From Turbatrix aceti (Eukaryota > Nematoda > Chromadorea > Rhabditida > Panagrolaimidae): a stretch of DNA of 64,000 nucleotides. Position 1 is the first letter of the stretch; each line of letters begins with the position of its first letter. The stretch covers positions 6,662,739 through 6,726,738 of the forward strand of contig OZ017767.1 in assembly GCA_963969345.1 (NCBI GenBank), written 5' to 3'. The notes under the pieces were generated by a model. The model ran no database searches, was not told the origin of the DNA, and saw only the letters and a program-made list of their open reading frames with translations. Below are positions 1 to 12,174 of the stretch, in pieces. Position numbers and translations under genes: made by a program.

Positions 1-42
1 AAAAAATTACAAGTAAAAAAATTAAAAAAATACAAAACCTAC

Positions 43-150
43 TGGCTGATAAATGGCGCCCTGCCCGATGGGGACCTGGAAGTAGATCTGCCCCAAACAG
101 GTGCTGGAAGACAGGTAAAAAGCAACGATAGCAGCCAGGAGACGCCGCAT
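43..150 (-). CDS. First exon of a secreted peptide/protein (partial)
   Basis: The minus strand has an ATG at 150 followed by 36 codons that begin with a good signal peptide (MRRLLAAIVAFYLSSSTCLG). The next residues, QIYFQVPIGQGAIYQP, may be the start of the mature chain. The frame then meets a GTAGGT splice donor at 42 and runs into T-rich intron sequence; without splicing it stops shortly afterwards. The rest of the gene lies beyond the left edge, so no family can be assigned. I infer a small secreted product from the signal peptide alone. Confidence 0.55.
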
Positions 151-349
151 TTCAGTTGTAAGAGACGAAAAGAGACAAGACAAGACCAAAATTGCGTTTT
201 GAAGTATGTACGCGCGGGGTTAGAAAAAACAAAGCCCGAGGGCAGGTATGTATTGTACTTCGATGCTTACTTGGACGGGCGTAGCTCATCGATCAAAAAA
301 GGAGAAAAAAAGGTGAAGACGAAGGTCGACCTGCGCAGGTGAGGTCGTC

Positions 350-512
350 GGGGAGATTAGGTGACCACGGCTACGGCTACGGCTACGACCACGGCTACGG
401 ACAAGAAGGTAAAGCAATCCATCGCTCGGTTGTATGCATCTGACTTATTTTAGCCTCACCGGTACGGTCAAGGTGATGGGGATAAGCTAATCCATACAAG
501 GAAGTATAGTAA
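350..512 (+). other. Gly/Tyr/His-rich coding-like stretch, possible antimicrobial or cuticle-type peptide exon
   Basis: On the plus strand, 362-410 reads as a Gly-Tyr-His repeat (DHGYGYGYDHGYGQE) after a possible TTAG acceptor. A GTAAAG donor and a TTTTAG acceptor follow about 40 bases on, and the sequence after that also reads RYGQGDGDK in one frame. The two halves are alike in composition but do not join in phase with the splice sites I can see, and I found no clear start. Nematodes have many Gly/Tyr-rich secreted peptides. This could be a decayed or mis-modelled gene of that kind. The rest of 151-826 shows only A/T-rich spacer. Confidence 0.25.
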
Positions 513-826
513 ATACATAAATATACTCGGATTTGTGATTCATTGTGATTATTTATTTATTCGTTGCATTTCACTTCTGACAAAACTCGTTGTCGATCCC
601 TCAAACTTTGAATAAAAAAAGTAGAGTAACGTAAAACCTCAAAAAAACGTGTCATCACCCCTCGGCTAGCCCCTGATTTACGACTTGTTTTTGTCTGCAA
701 AACATTCCATGACATAACATTTCAAGTGTAAAATTTATTTATTTATAACATAGAAAAAACAACCCGTGACACACCTCACAAAAATTTGATAAAAGCATAC
801 ATCAAAAAATTTTTTTTTTAAATTCT

Positions 827-2165
827 TCAGCCAAAACACGGAATCGTAAAATCCTTCCATGGAACGTCGCGGATTCTGTAAGCTTCGAGGAAGTAGATCA
901 GACAAGCACAGATCACGATTACGGAAAAAACGAAAAGCCAGTCGAACTTGGGATTATGTTCGTCGTAAGTGAACGTTTGGCGCCACGAATTGTTCGGAGA
1001 GATGCCGATGACTTCCTGTCTCGGATCAAAGCCCAGATTAATCTTTCGGTCGTCATCGTAGAACAAAACAGCGGGTTTGAGGTCGGATTTTGCCTTGATG
1101 AGATCCACGATGTTGGAAAAAGCGCGCGGATGGGATGTGATTTTGTGATACGGGTAGCCCGAGTTCCAGAGAACGATGACAGGTGTTGCTGCGACGCCGT
1201 ATTGGCTGATGAGACTGGAAAAAGAAAATTCAAAAAATTGAAAAAAGGGTTTTCTAATTTTCGTTTTTTTATGTTTTTTTTCGAAAACCGTTTTAAAAAA
1301 AAATGAGCAATTTTTTTTTTTTCATTTTCGTTCACTTGAAAAAAAAAACAAATATCTAAGAAACCCCAGTTTTTATACTTTTTTTATTCAATTCATTTTT
1401 TTCAAAAAAACAAAAATCACGGTTTTTTTAAAAACGGGAAGAAAAAATATAAAAATTAGGTTCTTAGAATTATTTTTTCCCTTTTTTAAGAAAACCGTGA
1501 TTTTTAGTTTTTTTAAATGAATTGAGTAAAAAAAGTAAAAAAAACTGGGGTTTCTTATTTGCTTTTTTTTCAAGTAAACAAAAATGAAAAAAAAACAAAT
1601 TACTGAAAATTCTTTGTGTTTGAAAACCAAAAGTGGTATAAAAAAACCCACGCTTCAGTAGAAGCGTCCTTGACAGACATATCCACAGCAACGACCAAAA
1701 GCCGAGGAAAAATAGAAGCGAGCTCGGCGTAGCGCTCCGCGAGCATCGCGCTGAAGACGCAGTGCTTCGAGTAGAAGAACGACAGCATGCAGAAAGGCCT
1801 GCCACAAGAATCCCGCAGCTGGACGGCTTGTAGGAACATTTCCGGCGTCAGGTCGTGCATTGATCGATTCGAGAACACATCGCCTGAAAAAAGAAAACTC
1901 GAGCATGTCATCTGACGACATAAATAGATAACTAACTGGCTTCGCAGACAAGCGGAAATTTGCCATCGACGACCAGGACAGTCGGAGTGTAGCAGCAAGA
2001 ATCGGTCGTTGCAGGTGACTGCGCTCTCAGATAATAGACAAATCGATCGTAATTGTGGCACGTGGCATTCGTGACACTGGATATCGGATGAAGGAGGTCT
2101 TCAAGGGTGTACGAAAACACCGAGACGGGAAAAAGAACGCAAAGCAGAAGGAGATACCTCAGCAT
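827..2165 (-). CDS. TXNDC15: TXNDC15-like thioredoxin-domain membrane protein
   Basis: The exons are 2165-1937, 1883-1652 and 1214-827 (282 aa, in phase). The ATG at 2165 opens a signal peptide (MLRYLLLLCVLFPVSVFS). A Cys-bearing lumenal segment follows, then a thioredoxin-like core. The usual CxxC is reduced to a CVFS (CxxS) motif in FFYSKHCVFSA, and the cis-proline is kept in GVAATPVIVLW. Near the C-terminus one helix (about residues 240-260, LFVFSVIVICACLIYFL) is followed by a short basic/aromatic tail, so the protein should be type I. The CxxS form is known in some thioredoxin-like proteins and makes disulphide reduction by the standard two-cysteine mechanism unlikely. The TXNDC15 assignment rests on the domain order and the core motifs; another single-pass thioredoxin-related protein is possible. 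Intron 2 holds a fold-back repeat. Confidence 0.72.
1322..1586. repeat. Fold-back (inverted-repeat) element in TXNDC15 intron 2
   Basis: Two arms of roughly 120 bases are near-perfect reverse complements around a short A/T loop near 1450-1475. Shared blocks include GAAACCCCAGTTTTT paired with AACTGGGGTTTC, and AAAAATCACGGTTTT paired with AAAACCGTGATTTTT. The arms start with CATTTTCGTTCACTTG and end with the matching CAAGTAAACAAAAATG. It looks like a miniature inverted-repeat element without coding capacity and fills most of the intron. No other copy was seen in the window. Confidence 0.75.
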
Positions 2166-5164
2166 GCTTGTAAATTCCACTTTTGCTGGCATTGACGATG
2201 AAAAATTGTTCAAAAACAAAAAGTTTGGTGCAGAGAACACATTGTCAAACAGAGTGTTCCCATTTGAGATGTAATGCGTGAATGTGCTCAAAGTTGTTGG
2301 CCAAGTGCAATCGTAAATATTTTTTTGCAATCGTTTTTCATCAACAACATGTATCAAAAAACAAACTCATTTATGGCCTGTCAAATGACGTTTTTACAAT
2401 AATAAACACATACATATTTGAAAAAAACAGTGAGTCAGGTCTGTAAATTTTCAAGTTTCGGTCACCTGAGGTCTGTGCATTTAACGAAACGTGATCTCTG
2501 AAGTAAATTGAAATAGATCAGCCGTATAATAAATATTTGCTGCGGAACGACTCTGATTGTTTTTGTCACACATTTTTTGAACTTCTGATTGACTTTTTTT
2601 TGTTTGTTTTCAAACAAAAAATAAATTATTGTGCAAATTGAAACTTTCTGGGGAAAAAATAGGCCCTAGGCATTTGTCTTAGCTTCCAGCTTCCACCTTC
2701 CAGCTGCCGGTCGTTAACTGCTTTGAGTAAGCTCTGACCGGACTAATGGGGTTTTAGAGCCCTGGCGACCTTTCGAATGAGCAGATGAGACTTTTTATCT
2801 GTTTATCGTGTTTTTAAAATATCTGCTGACTCAAATAGAGATCGATCTGCTGCCCCCCGCAAGGGTTCCTTCCGGCGACCGCCGCCGCTGCCCTATTTTG
2901 CACCTTCCTCCGCGGGTAAAAGTTCGAGTGGCCCATCTTCTTTCTTATGTATAATTTTTTTTTTTTCGGCGCCTGTGGAATTATCCGGGGTACAACCGCC
3001 GTATTCCACGCGCAGGGAACAAAGTTGATGGATGTAGTTTATTCGTTGCTCGCAAATTTTGCATTGATTACTCGCACGGTGATTCAAGAACTAAATACAG
3101 AGACAACACCAATATACAATCCCAACAAATTCCAGCTAAGCCAAAGATGGCACCGCGTGCCGTTCTTATTGTGAACACAAAAGGGGAGCGGACAATACAA
3201 CAATGGGGTCAGAGTCGTATTCAAATGTTCGAGTTTTTACCTCCGCGCGGACGTCGCAGAGACAGATTCCCAGCAATAAGGTCCGGAGCGACTGCGGCAA
3301 GTGTGAATGCCGCCCGGTGGGGGCACGGTGAATCGCTCGCATTCTCAGAGGATGCGACAGAGCCAAAAGTCTTCGATTTCGATGACCGGCGATGGTTGGA
3401 CAGGCAATTTGTTTTTGTCACTTGAAAGGCTTATGTACATACTACGTATGTAAGCTCGTCTGACTGCTGACCCCATGCATACCTGGCTGCGTTATTAGGG
3501 CACTCTGGCACTCAATCAGTTTCCCAAAAGTTTCCAAAAAAAGCGTGGTCGCGTCATCAATTATCATATTTATGTAAAAAAAAAAGTTTGCCGTGGTCCG
3601 GAAAAGTCTTTTTCTGATCATCCATCTTACGCGCCCTGGGGCTGATTACACCAACATCATCTTCGTAGGGGCTCAAAGGGCCAAAGAGTGCAATAGTTCT
3701 GTTGCAGCTGTTGTTTGCCGAGTTTTATGTGATTCATGGCCGGGGTCGTTTTCAAATTAGAGACATTTCTATTTTTTTCTTACCAGTGCTAATTATAAAC
3801 CACATTGTATCCTGCAGCATCTCATTTGACGGATGAGATGATAATTTTTTTTCCATTAAATTTAAAATTGTTTTCGTATAATTTTTTTCAATTATTTTTT
3901 ACGTTTCTATTGTTTTTTTTTGCCGATTTTTTATCCATTGTAAAAATGGCAGACAGATTCCCTAAACTGTATTGAGCATAACATGGACAATGCTTTTTGG
4001 TGAGCATTGTCCAAGTTTTGTTTGTTTTTGTCTGTTTTTTTCCTATCCAAAAACTGTTTCTCGGTCGCAACGTTGCGCTCATTCGACAAAATTGTAGTAG
4101 GTGTATACATTTCACAAAAATAAAATATTTAGTAGAAAAAAACACGTTTATCCGTATGGCCGGATGCCACGAGCGACAACGCGGATGCGTTGATCAAGGT
4201 CCCGATTAAAAATCAAGTCGTTGTCTAGGCTCCCGGGATTTAAAACAACTTTCACTACTATCACTGACTGACTGGATTTCCCCGGGGGAGGGGGGGAGAG
4301 TTAGTATAATCGTACAATGATTGTATAAATAGCATTTATCTGGCTTGTTTGCGCATATTAGGTCTTTTTTTTATCTGCTATGTACGCTGCAGCCATTTTG
4401 CAGCGATTTATGTATAATATTTCGACCTTCTTTTGACGGGGGTTTTGTAAACAAACAAACGCTAAACGTCCGCAGATCACTCCTATCCATTCCCCCACGT
4501 GTATCAGCATCAAAAACCTAAGCAGAAGCGAATCAACAATCCGGCCGCCACCGCGGCGTGCATGTTATCTTTGTTCCCAACTTTTAACCTCTTCCTTCAT
4601 CGGCTGATCGGCCAGGCCAAAATCACTCTTAGACCAAGTTCCGGTCTGTGGCTGGAGCCGGTGGCTTGCCCTGTGCCCCTGATAAGCTCGCAGCACGGAG
4701 AAAGTTCATTGTTGTCATAAATCATCATGTTAGCGCTTCCATGACGCCTAAAAGCAATTAAGCAATGTGGCCGTGATCGCCGTGATTATAGGTTAACTTT
4801 GGCGTCTGCCCGATCGATTTCTCAGAAAACGCAAAGTTTTGTTGTTTTTTTTTCCGGACACAAACCAATTTTTTATATCCATTCAACATTGTTTCCAAAA
4901 TTTTCGTGCATGTATGACAAAAATTATTCCGGTCCCCACACCTTCTTTTCAATCTCTTTGCAATCATCCCAAACAAAGAAAGTGGATTCTAACCCCAAAG
5001 TTTAAAAAAAATATATAACACATTGCAGCATGGTTATCAGTTCTAAGCGTGTGTGTACCTGTGTCAAAAAACACGATAACGTGGTGTCCGAAAAAAATCA
5101 GTCCAAAGTGTGAGCAGTAGGCCAACTTTCTCATTACACGCATTTTCAGGCGCACCAGCACGTC
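2166..5164. other. Intergenic region, no supported gene
   Basis: About 3 kb separate the TXNDC15-like gene from the first transporter. There are open frames on both strands around 2.9-3.4 kb and 4.5-4.7 kb, but none has a recognisable domain, a plausible splice partner or a signal sequence. The sequence alternates A/T-rich runs with moderately G/C-rich patches such as 2680-2900. It probably holds the upstream region of the plus-strand transporter at 5165. Confidence 0.5.
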
Positions 5165-6873
5165 ATGACTGTAGCCAAGGCGACGAAGAATGGCCACCCG
5201 GCGCTCGCGACGATAGCGTTGTCCAACGATGACTGGTCTCCCACCGCGCCACACAAGCCTGCCGACGTCGATGTCGTCGATGCCGACGACGATGGCGTCG
5301 ACCACGGCGCCGGACGCTTCGTCAACGGAGAGTTCATCAAGGAAAATGGCCTTAACTGGTTCGTGACGGGTCTCTTCGTCGTCGGTGACCTCGCAGGTGG
5401 CGGAATCGTGGCTCTGCCGACAGCTGCCATCCAACTCGGATTCTACCCCGGACTTATCGTCTGTGTAATCATGAATGTCATGATGCTCTGCACGGCGTAT
5501 TTTCTGGGATCCTCGTGGAATGTCCTGCTCAGAAGATGGCCTGTCTACCGGCGACACTGTCGTAAACCCTATCCAGAAATGGCGTATCGCGCTTTCGGCA
5601 GAACAGGTCAAATCATAGTTTCGGTCATCATCGATATCACTCAATTTGGCATATCTGTAGTTTTCTTGCTTCTTAGCGCCAAGAATATCCACGATTTGAT
5701 AAGATCGTGGTTTGACTACGAATTCAGCTTCTGCTACGTTATTATCATTGTCGCGATTGGAGTGCTGCCAGTGTTGTTCCTCAAGTCCCCCGCGGATTTT
5801 TGGGGTGTTGTTGTCTGCGCGATGCTCAGCACGACCACGGCAGTTATTATCATCACGGCTGGGGCTTTGATTGATTACGGAACGTGTCATCCGTACAGCG
5901 AGCTTCCTAACTTTAAAATCACGAATTATTTTCTCGGCATTGGAACCCTGTTGTTCTCGTACGGAGGCCATTCTGCGTTCCCGACAATTCAGCATGACAT
6001 GAAGAGGCCGAAGGAGTTTACCAAATCTGCGTTTTTGGCTTATGCAAGTGAGTTTTTGTTTTTCTCTTCAAAAAAATTCAATGACCAAAAATGGGGTTTT
6101 AGTTTTGTTCCTAATGTACATGCCAGTCATCGTAATGGGTTTCCTATCGTACGGTGACTCACTTCGATCGTCTGTAATCAACTCGATCCAGACGCAGTGG
6201 ATGCAGGAAGCCGTCAACATTCTAATTACTGCCCATTGTATCCTCACGATTACGATCATTTCAAATCCTCTGAGCCAAGAAGTCGAAGACATTTTCAAGA
6301 TTCCCCACGGTAATTTGAAAAAAGTCCAAATTTGCATTCATCACCAAAAAATTTTTTTTAGAATTCGGAATCAAGCGAGTCTTCATCAGAACAGGAATCC
6401 TGATTGCCATCGCCTTTGTCGCCCTCTCGGTGCCAACATTTGGCCCCCTTCTGGATCTCATGGGCGGCACGACTCTCGGTCTAACAAGTACCGTGCTTCC
6501 GGCATTGTTCTACGTTTTCCTGACGGCTGCCGAAGAAAAGGCACGCGAACAAAAGGCAATCAACGACAATTTTTCGAACGAAGAAGATGTTCCCATTTCG
6601 TGGAGAGAAGTGATTCAGCGAACCGATAAGAAGATTCTGTGCATTGTTTTCACCATCTGCGTGATTGGAATCCTCGGAGGCGCCGCTGCGACGTATTCCG
6701 CGATCGTGGAACTCTCAACGACGCAGTTCAGCTATCCGTGCTACGTTCTGCCATTCATCAACAAAACATCCTCAAATTCGGATCACTCTACAAATTGCTG
6801 TGGCAGAAACCAGACGATCAAAGTGTTTGACGATATCAAATGTTCAGCTCCCGACCTTCTATTTTACCATTAA
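5165..6873 (+). CDS. Amino-acid transporter, AAAP (Aa_trans) family, copy 1
   Basis: The exons are 5165-6047, 6103-6309 and 6362-6873 (533 aa, in phase; both introns are about 55 bases). The N-terminus is an acidic cytoplasmic stretch to about residue 55. The family signature follows in the first helix region (NWFVTGLFVVGDLAGGGIVALPTA), then about ten more hydrophobic segments, including GTLLFSYGGHSAFPTIQHDM, a typical AAAP half-helix motif. The family moves amino acids across plasma or vesicle membranes, usually with protons; the substrate cannot be read from sequence. The C-terminal loop carries paired cysteines (NCCGRN). The neighbour at 8099 is a clear tandem paralogue with the same two intron positions and phases. 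Confidence 0.9.
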
Positions 6874-8098
6874 AAATCCAGGTACAAACATATACCCCAT
6901 CAATACGTGCAACCATGGCGTGTACAAAGAAAGTATATCGATTCCTCCTCTTCTCCGGTGTTCATTCTGTTTGTTAGCAGACAAAAATGTCATAAAATCT
7001 CTCTGACAATGCTAATAAACGCCTCTGCCTAACTACAAACAGGGTCTGCTTAAAAAAATCTGTGCTATGGACCCTGTTCGCTTAATTCACTTTTTTTCGC
7101 ATATTTCTGCTAAAAGACAGCATGAATCTCCGGTTATGTATTTTTATCGTGCAAAAAATTGCTTTTAGCTGTATATTGAGCCTCACCTCATACGATAAAC
7201 TGCGATATGATATTTCAAGTCGAAGAACTAAATAGATTCTTATCACAGCACATCACAACGTCACAAACCGTCCCTATCGCACAAAAATTGCAGATTTTAA
7301 AAAAATGCAAGTTGTCAAAATTTTCACGTGCGTAAATCACGATGTTGATGTAAAACGCATTTTTAATTAATTTTGTTTTTGAAATTGATGACACATTGAT
7401 GAGTTCTTTGTTTTTTTTTGCATGCTGATAAAAATTGAACAATGTATAACAAAAAATAACAAAAACAAACATTGTTTGCCCAAGAAGGGAGCAAGACACA
7501 TGCATTTTTCTAGTTCTAAAAATGGCTACAGGTGACCAAATTTACAACCGTGATAATCGTATAGCGGACTTTTGTCAACTGTGCCAATCAATGTAAATTT
7601 AATGTTGATGTACAAAAAATTGCGTTACAATAAAAAAATTTGCGTCAAAAAATATCGGCGATCGAAGACTTCCGAATTTGATTGAAAACTTTTTGAAAAT
7701 TGAAAAGTTGAGTCAATTTCTCAAGTGTTTCATATTTGCTGTGTCAACCTTTTCTGTCAGGAAAGTCTTCCTCTTAAGCTTCTGAGTGTCCGTTCGTAAT
7801 CTGAGGTCGTCGAGAGAAAAAGTGTGTCTCTGGTTCCCATGCTAGATAGAGCAGAGCAATCTATCTAGCCCTCCGTCGGTTAAAGCACACCTCATCGAGC
7901 GCGTGTAAGAAAAAAAACGATTAGACGTCGTCAAGACCCCGTGGAAGGCGTGTACCGGCTGTGGCTGTGGCTGTGCGCTGCATTGAATCGTTCATTATTC
8001 TTATTCTTAACACACCCACGCCAGTATAAGCCTTCTTGAGTTTGTTTCTGACTTTGCATTCATTTAATTCATTCAACGGTCGACAGAACATCTTTAGA
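6874..8098. other. Spacer between the tandem transporters
   Basis: This is A/T-rich sequence with no supported coding exon on either strand. A CAGTATAAGCC stretch near 8020-8030 is a possible weak TATA-like element for the downstream transporter. An in-frame ATG lies at 8036, 63 bases before the start I chose, but the added residues are not conserved with the paralogue. Confidence 0.45.
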
Positions 8099-9951
8099 AT
8101 GTCGTCGCTGCACTACGACGAGGATTCAAGATCCTCAGCTTCTTCCGGGCCATCAATCGTTTCTCTGACCAAAAATACTCCAACAAATGCGAAGGGAATT
8201 GGATGGTTCATTACAAGTTTTTTTCTCGTCGCGAACAATGCAGGTGTCGGCATCATTTCTCTGCCTCAGGCTACCGTCAAACTTGGACTCGTTTTTGGCA
8301 TTGTTTTTCAAATCGCAGTTGCGATAACTTTTACAATTACTGGATGCATGCTGGGCGAATGCTGGAACGTGCTTCTGAGATCGTATGAAAAGTACCGTAC
8401 ACATTGCCGTAAACCGTATCCCGCGATCGCGGAACACGCCATGGGCATGGTCGCTCACGTCATTCTGTCCATTTCCATCAATTTATCACTTTTTGGCAGC
8501 TGCGTCGTTTTTTTACTTCTCATCGCACAAAATGTTAACGATATTCTGAAATCCATCTTTGACGTTTCGATTAATTACTGTTTGACTATTTTGATTATTT
8601 CTGTTCTCCTGATACCACTTGTGCTTCTGGACACTCCGAAAGATTTCTGGTAAGCTTTAAAAATTTTTTTTATCAAAAAACAATGGATGCACATTTTCAG
8701 GGCCGCTCTGGTCTTCGCAACGGTGTCAACCGTTCTGGCAGTCATCCTGATCTGTGTCGGCGCGATCATAGATTTTGGAACATGCAATCCAGTCATGGAA
8801 CCTGCACATCTTCAATTCAGTGACATGATGGGGAGTCTCGGGACGTTCTTCTTCAGCTTCGCAGGTCACTCCAGTTTTCCGACCATCCAACACGACATGC
8901 GTGAACCTGCGAAATTTTCGAGGAGTGTCGTTATCAACTATATCAGTAAGTCAGTCTGCTGCTCCTGGCAACCCCTTTCACTTTTTTCATTGAAATAACC
9001 AATCGACTTCCGGACTTGGGGTGCACAAAAAACTTGAAGAATGTAGCGATTGGGAGTAATCCAGATTAGCCCGAGGCGCAATCATAGGGACATTTTTGAT
9101 AAGGATAAAAATATGTATGTATGTACATACTAGAAATGAACTTTTAGTTCTAACTATAATGTACACTCCCGTGTGCGTACTTGGATACCTGACATACGGT
9201 AACTCGGTTCGAGACTCGGTCATTACGTCAATTCAAACAAGATGGATCCGTTACACAATCAATATACTCATTACACTGCATTGCTTTTTGGGATTTACGA
9301 TTACGATCAATCCTGTCTGCCAGCAAATTGAGCAGTGGGTCAATGTGCCGCACGGTGAGCAGCGAGCATTTTGATGCATTTTGCACATTGATGAAGTGAA
9401 TATGTTTGTTTGCAGGTTTCAACGCGAAAAAAGTTATCACAAGAGTCGGATTCGTAGCGCTGCTTGTTTTCATCGCGGAAACAATTCCAACGTTCGGTCC
9501 GTTGATGGACCTCGTCGGAGGGTCTTGCATGGCCCTTGCATGCGTCATTCTGCCCTGCGTCTTCTATTATTACCTTTCTACGTGGGAAGAACGTCTCGAC
9601 AATTCAGAAATCAAAAACGATGAACGAATTGCCTTTATCGACATGATTCGTGGCACTTCCACTCCCATGCTCGTGCTTGGAGCTTTAATCTGCGGTTTGT
9701 AAAATTTTTTTTTGCGTGAAACAATTTCATTTTCTGTCAATTTTTAAGCTTTTGGATTGATCGCCGGCGTAATTTCAACGTATTCTGCAGTCCTGGAAAT
9801 AACATCTACCAACTTCCAAATGCCCTGTTACGTCCAAGCCATCCAGGGCAAGCTAAAGACCGAAATCAATCCTATGAACTGCTGTGGTGAGTACCAAAAC
9901 GTAACCATCCTCAGCAACTTCCAATGCCCAAGCGCCAGACCTACGCACTGA
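8099..9951 (+). CDS. Amino-acid transporter, AAAP (Aa_trans) family, copy 2
   Basis: The exons are 8099-8649, 8701-8945, 9148-9354, 9416-9694 and 9749-9951 (494 aa, in phase). The start at 8099 (MSSLHYDEDSRSS) gives a short cytoplasmic head before the first helix (GWFITSFFLVANNAGVGIISLP). An in-frame ATG at 8036 would add 21 residues. The protein matches copy 1 along its length, with shared motifs such as NVLLR, HCRKPYP, GHSSFPTIQHDM and PTFGPLMDL. It ends in a similar Cys-Cys-Gly loop. Introns 2 and 3 are at the same positions and phase as the two introns of copy 1; introns 1 and 4 are absent there. The last acceptor reads TTAAG, not CAG. Substrate unknown. Confidence 0.9.
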
Positions 9952-10110
9952 TCCACAATCACCGTAGAAGTGTATATGTATTTATCCAGCTGTAAATTGC
10001 TTTTTTTTCAAATTATGTATTCATCCGAGTGAATTTTGTGTAAAATTGTATATGAAAGAGGAAGTGATAACACAACACGCAAAATCACATGATAAATATT
10101 TAACAGGAAA

Positions 10111-11689
10111 TCACAGTGAAGCAACAAATTCAATCCACTCTACAACTGACTTTGATGCGTTAAAAGTGGATAAGCGGAACGCATCACGAAGCCGCAAGGC
10201 CCGAAATCTGGTTTCAGGTGTTAGCGCTGACGTCAGAGCTTGTCGAATACCTTTTTTGTTGATTTTGTGCCGCGGAAGCACAACTGGATATTCAGAATCG
10301 TATTCAAATAAACGAGCATTTGAAAATTCGGATTCTGATTGTGGGATTATGATAACACTTTTTGCAGACTCGACAGCCTCGGAAATTGACTGCAAACTGC
10401 CCGTTGTAATGAACACCTTTGTCTTTGTGTCTTCTGTAATCTTGCATTTGTTTGAAATAGACAAATTGGGCAAAGAACATTTATACTTACGCAAAAGTTC
10501 GACTTGAGGAAACCAGGGCGCGGCAAGGACGTTTCTCGGACCCGTTTCGAGATTGAAATTTTCTCCATTCAACGAACGAATGATAAATAATATATTTGGG
10601 TTTTCTTCAAAAATTTTTAGGAAGACAGATTCGTGGAATTTGTATTCGAATCCAAGATTGATAACGACCGCGGTGTCAAATTGTACGAGTCTTTTTGTGA
10701 AGAATTCGGAGAGTTTGGAAATTGATCTTGGAAGGAGGCCATGGGCGATCAGATTTTTGGTTTTTGATAAGGAAGTTTCCAGAATTGGGGTCAAATCAGA
10801 CCAGGTAGAAAGTGTGTAGCTTTCAATATTGCTACCAAAATCTGTTTCCTGCTTGAATTTCTTAGCCAACAGAGAATTTATTTTTTCTGTTGTTTCGATT
10901 TTTTCTTGATTTGCGAGTGATTTTAATTCCCGCAAGACTCTTGGTCCGATGCCAGGGGTAAGAAAATTGTCCAAGTTGTCATCCGACGCTCCAAGTTTGA
11001 TAACGCGTTTCGGGCTGACGAATTGGGCAATTCCGGTCAGACAGTCATCGTTCGCGGGAACAACGAGAAAGTCATAATTACTTTCTTCAAGATCAATGAT
11101 AAATGAAGTCGATTGAAGAAGTTCTACGCATTCTGAAACCCGTAGATCCAATAGGGCACGAAGTGCATCGAGTGAAACCGTCTCAGATGCTTCAGAAGAA
11201 GCCCGCAGGGTTCGGATAACACCGGTGTAGCTATCCGCAACGGATTTGTTGTAGGCTATCACGTCAGCGACTAAAAATATTTTACTATCTCAACTCATTC
11301 ATTCATTTATTCTAAAAACATCCTATGTATGCCTATTGCAATCGCTGATCACTGACTTACGATTTATCCTTGCGTTGTTGTTAAAAACAGGTATTTGAAT
11401 GGGAAAGTAGCCAAGCGCCCGTATATGGAACATGTGCACAGTGTTGCCCGATGCAGCCCATAGTTCACCAACCGTATGAGACGTCACAAGCTACAAAATA
11501 ATTTCAAACTGTTACAAACCGTCTTCGTGTTATTTATGTATTTATATATTTAATTACATTTCTCTCCGACCAGTCAGCAGCCAAAATACCAATCTTTAGT
11601 TTTTTAGACGTCCCTGAATCGACATCAACGGTGGCTGTTGAAATGCATAAAACAGAAGACACAAGCAAGAAAATACGAAAAAATAACAT
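10111..11689 (-). CDS. Divergent UDP-glucuronosyltransferase-like protein lacking the C-terminal anchor
   Basis: The exons are 11689-11558, 11490-11361, 11270-10491 and 10433-10111 (454 aa, in phase). Exon 1 gives a signal peptide (MLFFRIFLLVSSVLCIST). The intron at 10434-10490 is 57 bases with clean GTAAGT and TTACAG ends, but it stays open in frame, so an automated call could read through it. The C-terminal half has the UGT donor-site layout: APWFPQVELL, then KVFITTGSLQSISEAV and a SVIIIPQ strand. Typical UGTs read FITHGG here; this one reads FITTGS, so the conserved histidine and glycine are lost. The protein stops at WIEFVASL, just where family members enter their membrane anchor and basic tail. 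It may be a soluble lumenal relative with changed or no transferase activity. Confidence 0.72.
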
Positions 11690-12174
11690 TTATTTAACAC
11701 AAATTCCAGAAATGGTAACAAACAGGTGTAAAAACGTACAAATGAAAGAGTTAACTGAGAAAGTGTACTCGCGAGCTGCGTTCGAATTGATCGCGGCTTG
11801 TAGTGTTTATCAATATCAAAGATATGGGGAAAACGAAGCGCTCGTTGACGAACACATAAGATCAGTTGGCCAGGATTTTCAGCGGTAAAACAGAAGAAAA
11901 TTAAACTTTGTCCAGAACAAAAAAAAGTGATTCTACTAAATTTAGGTCAAAAACAGGTAAGTTATCACCTTTGCGCGCATAAAAAATCAACAATCATCAT
12001 TTCTTTTTGTGTTCCTGGTTTGTGACTGTGTTACAATTCTCATTCCTTTATTTTGTGTCTGATGATGATTTTTGCACAGAAACAAACAATTAACAATGAA
12101 AAACAATGCAGTTGGTTTACCCGTAACCATACGTGACAATCTACGCAAAAAATCACTGCCTAATGGAAGGAAGA
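11690..12174. other. Spacer between UGT-like and carboxylesterase genes
   Basis: This covers the upstream region of the UGT-like gene and the 3' end of the carboxylesterase; both genes are on the minus strand, esterase first. An open frame on the plus strand (11631-11888) overlaps the UGT signal-peptide exon in antisense and is not supported. Confidence 0.4.

Noticed and set aside
3147..3425. Overlapping open frames on both strands in the 3.1-3.4 kb region
   Set aside because: No recognisable domain, no signal peptide, no splice partner, and the frame on each strand explains the other equally well.
4964..5995. 343-aa open frame on the minus strand
   Set aside because: It is the antisense of the first transporter exon, rich in Arg/Asp from codon mirroring, with no domain or splice sites of its own.
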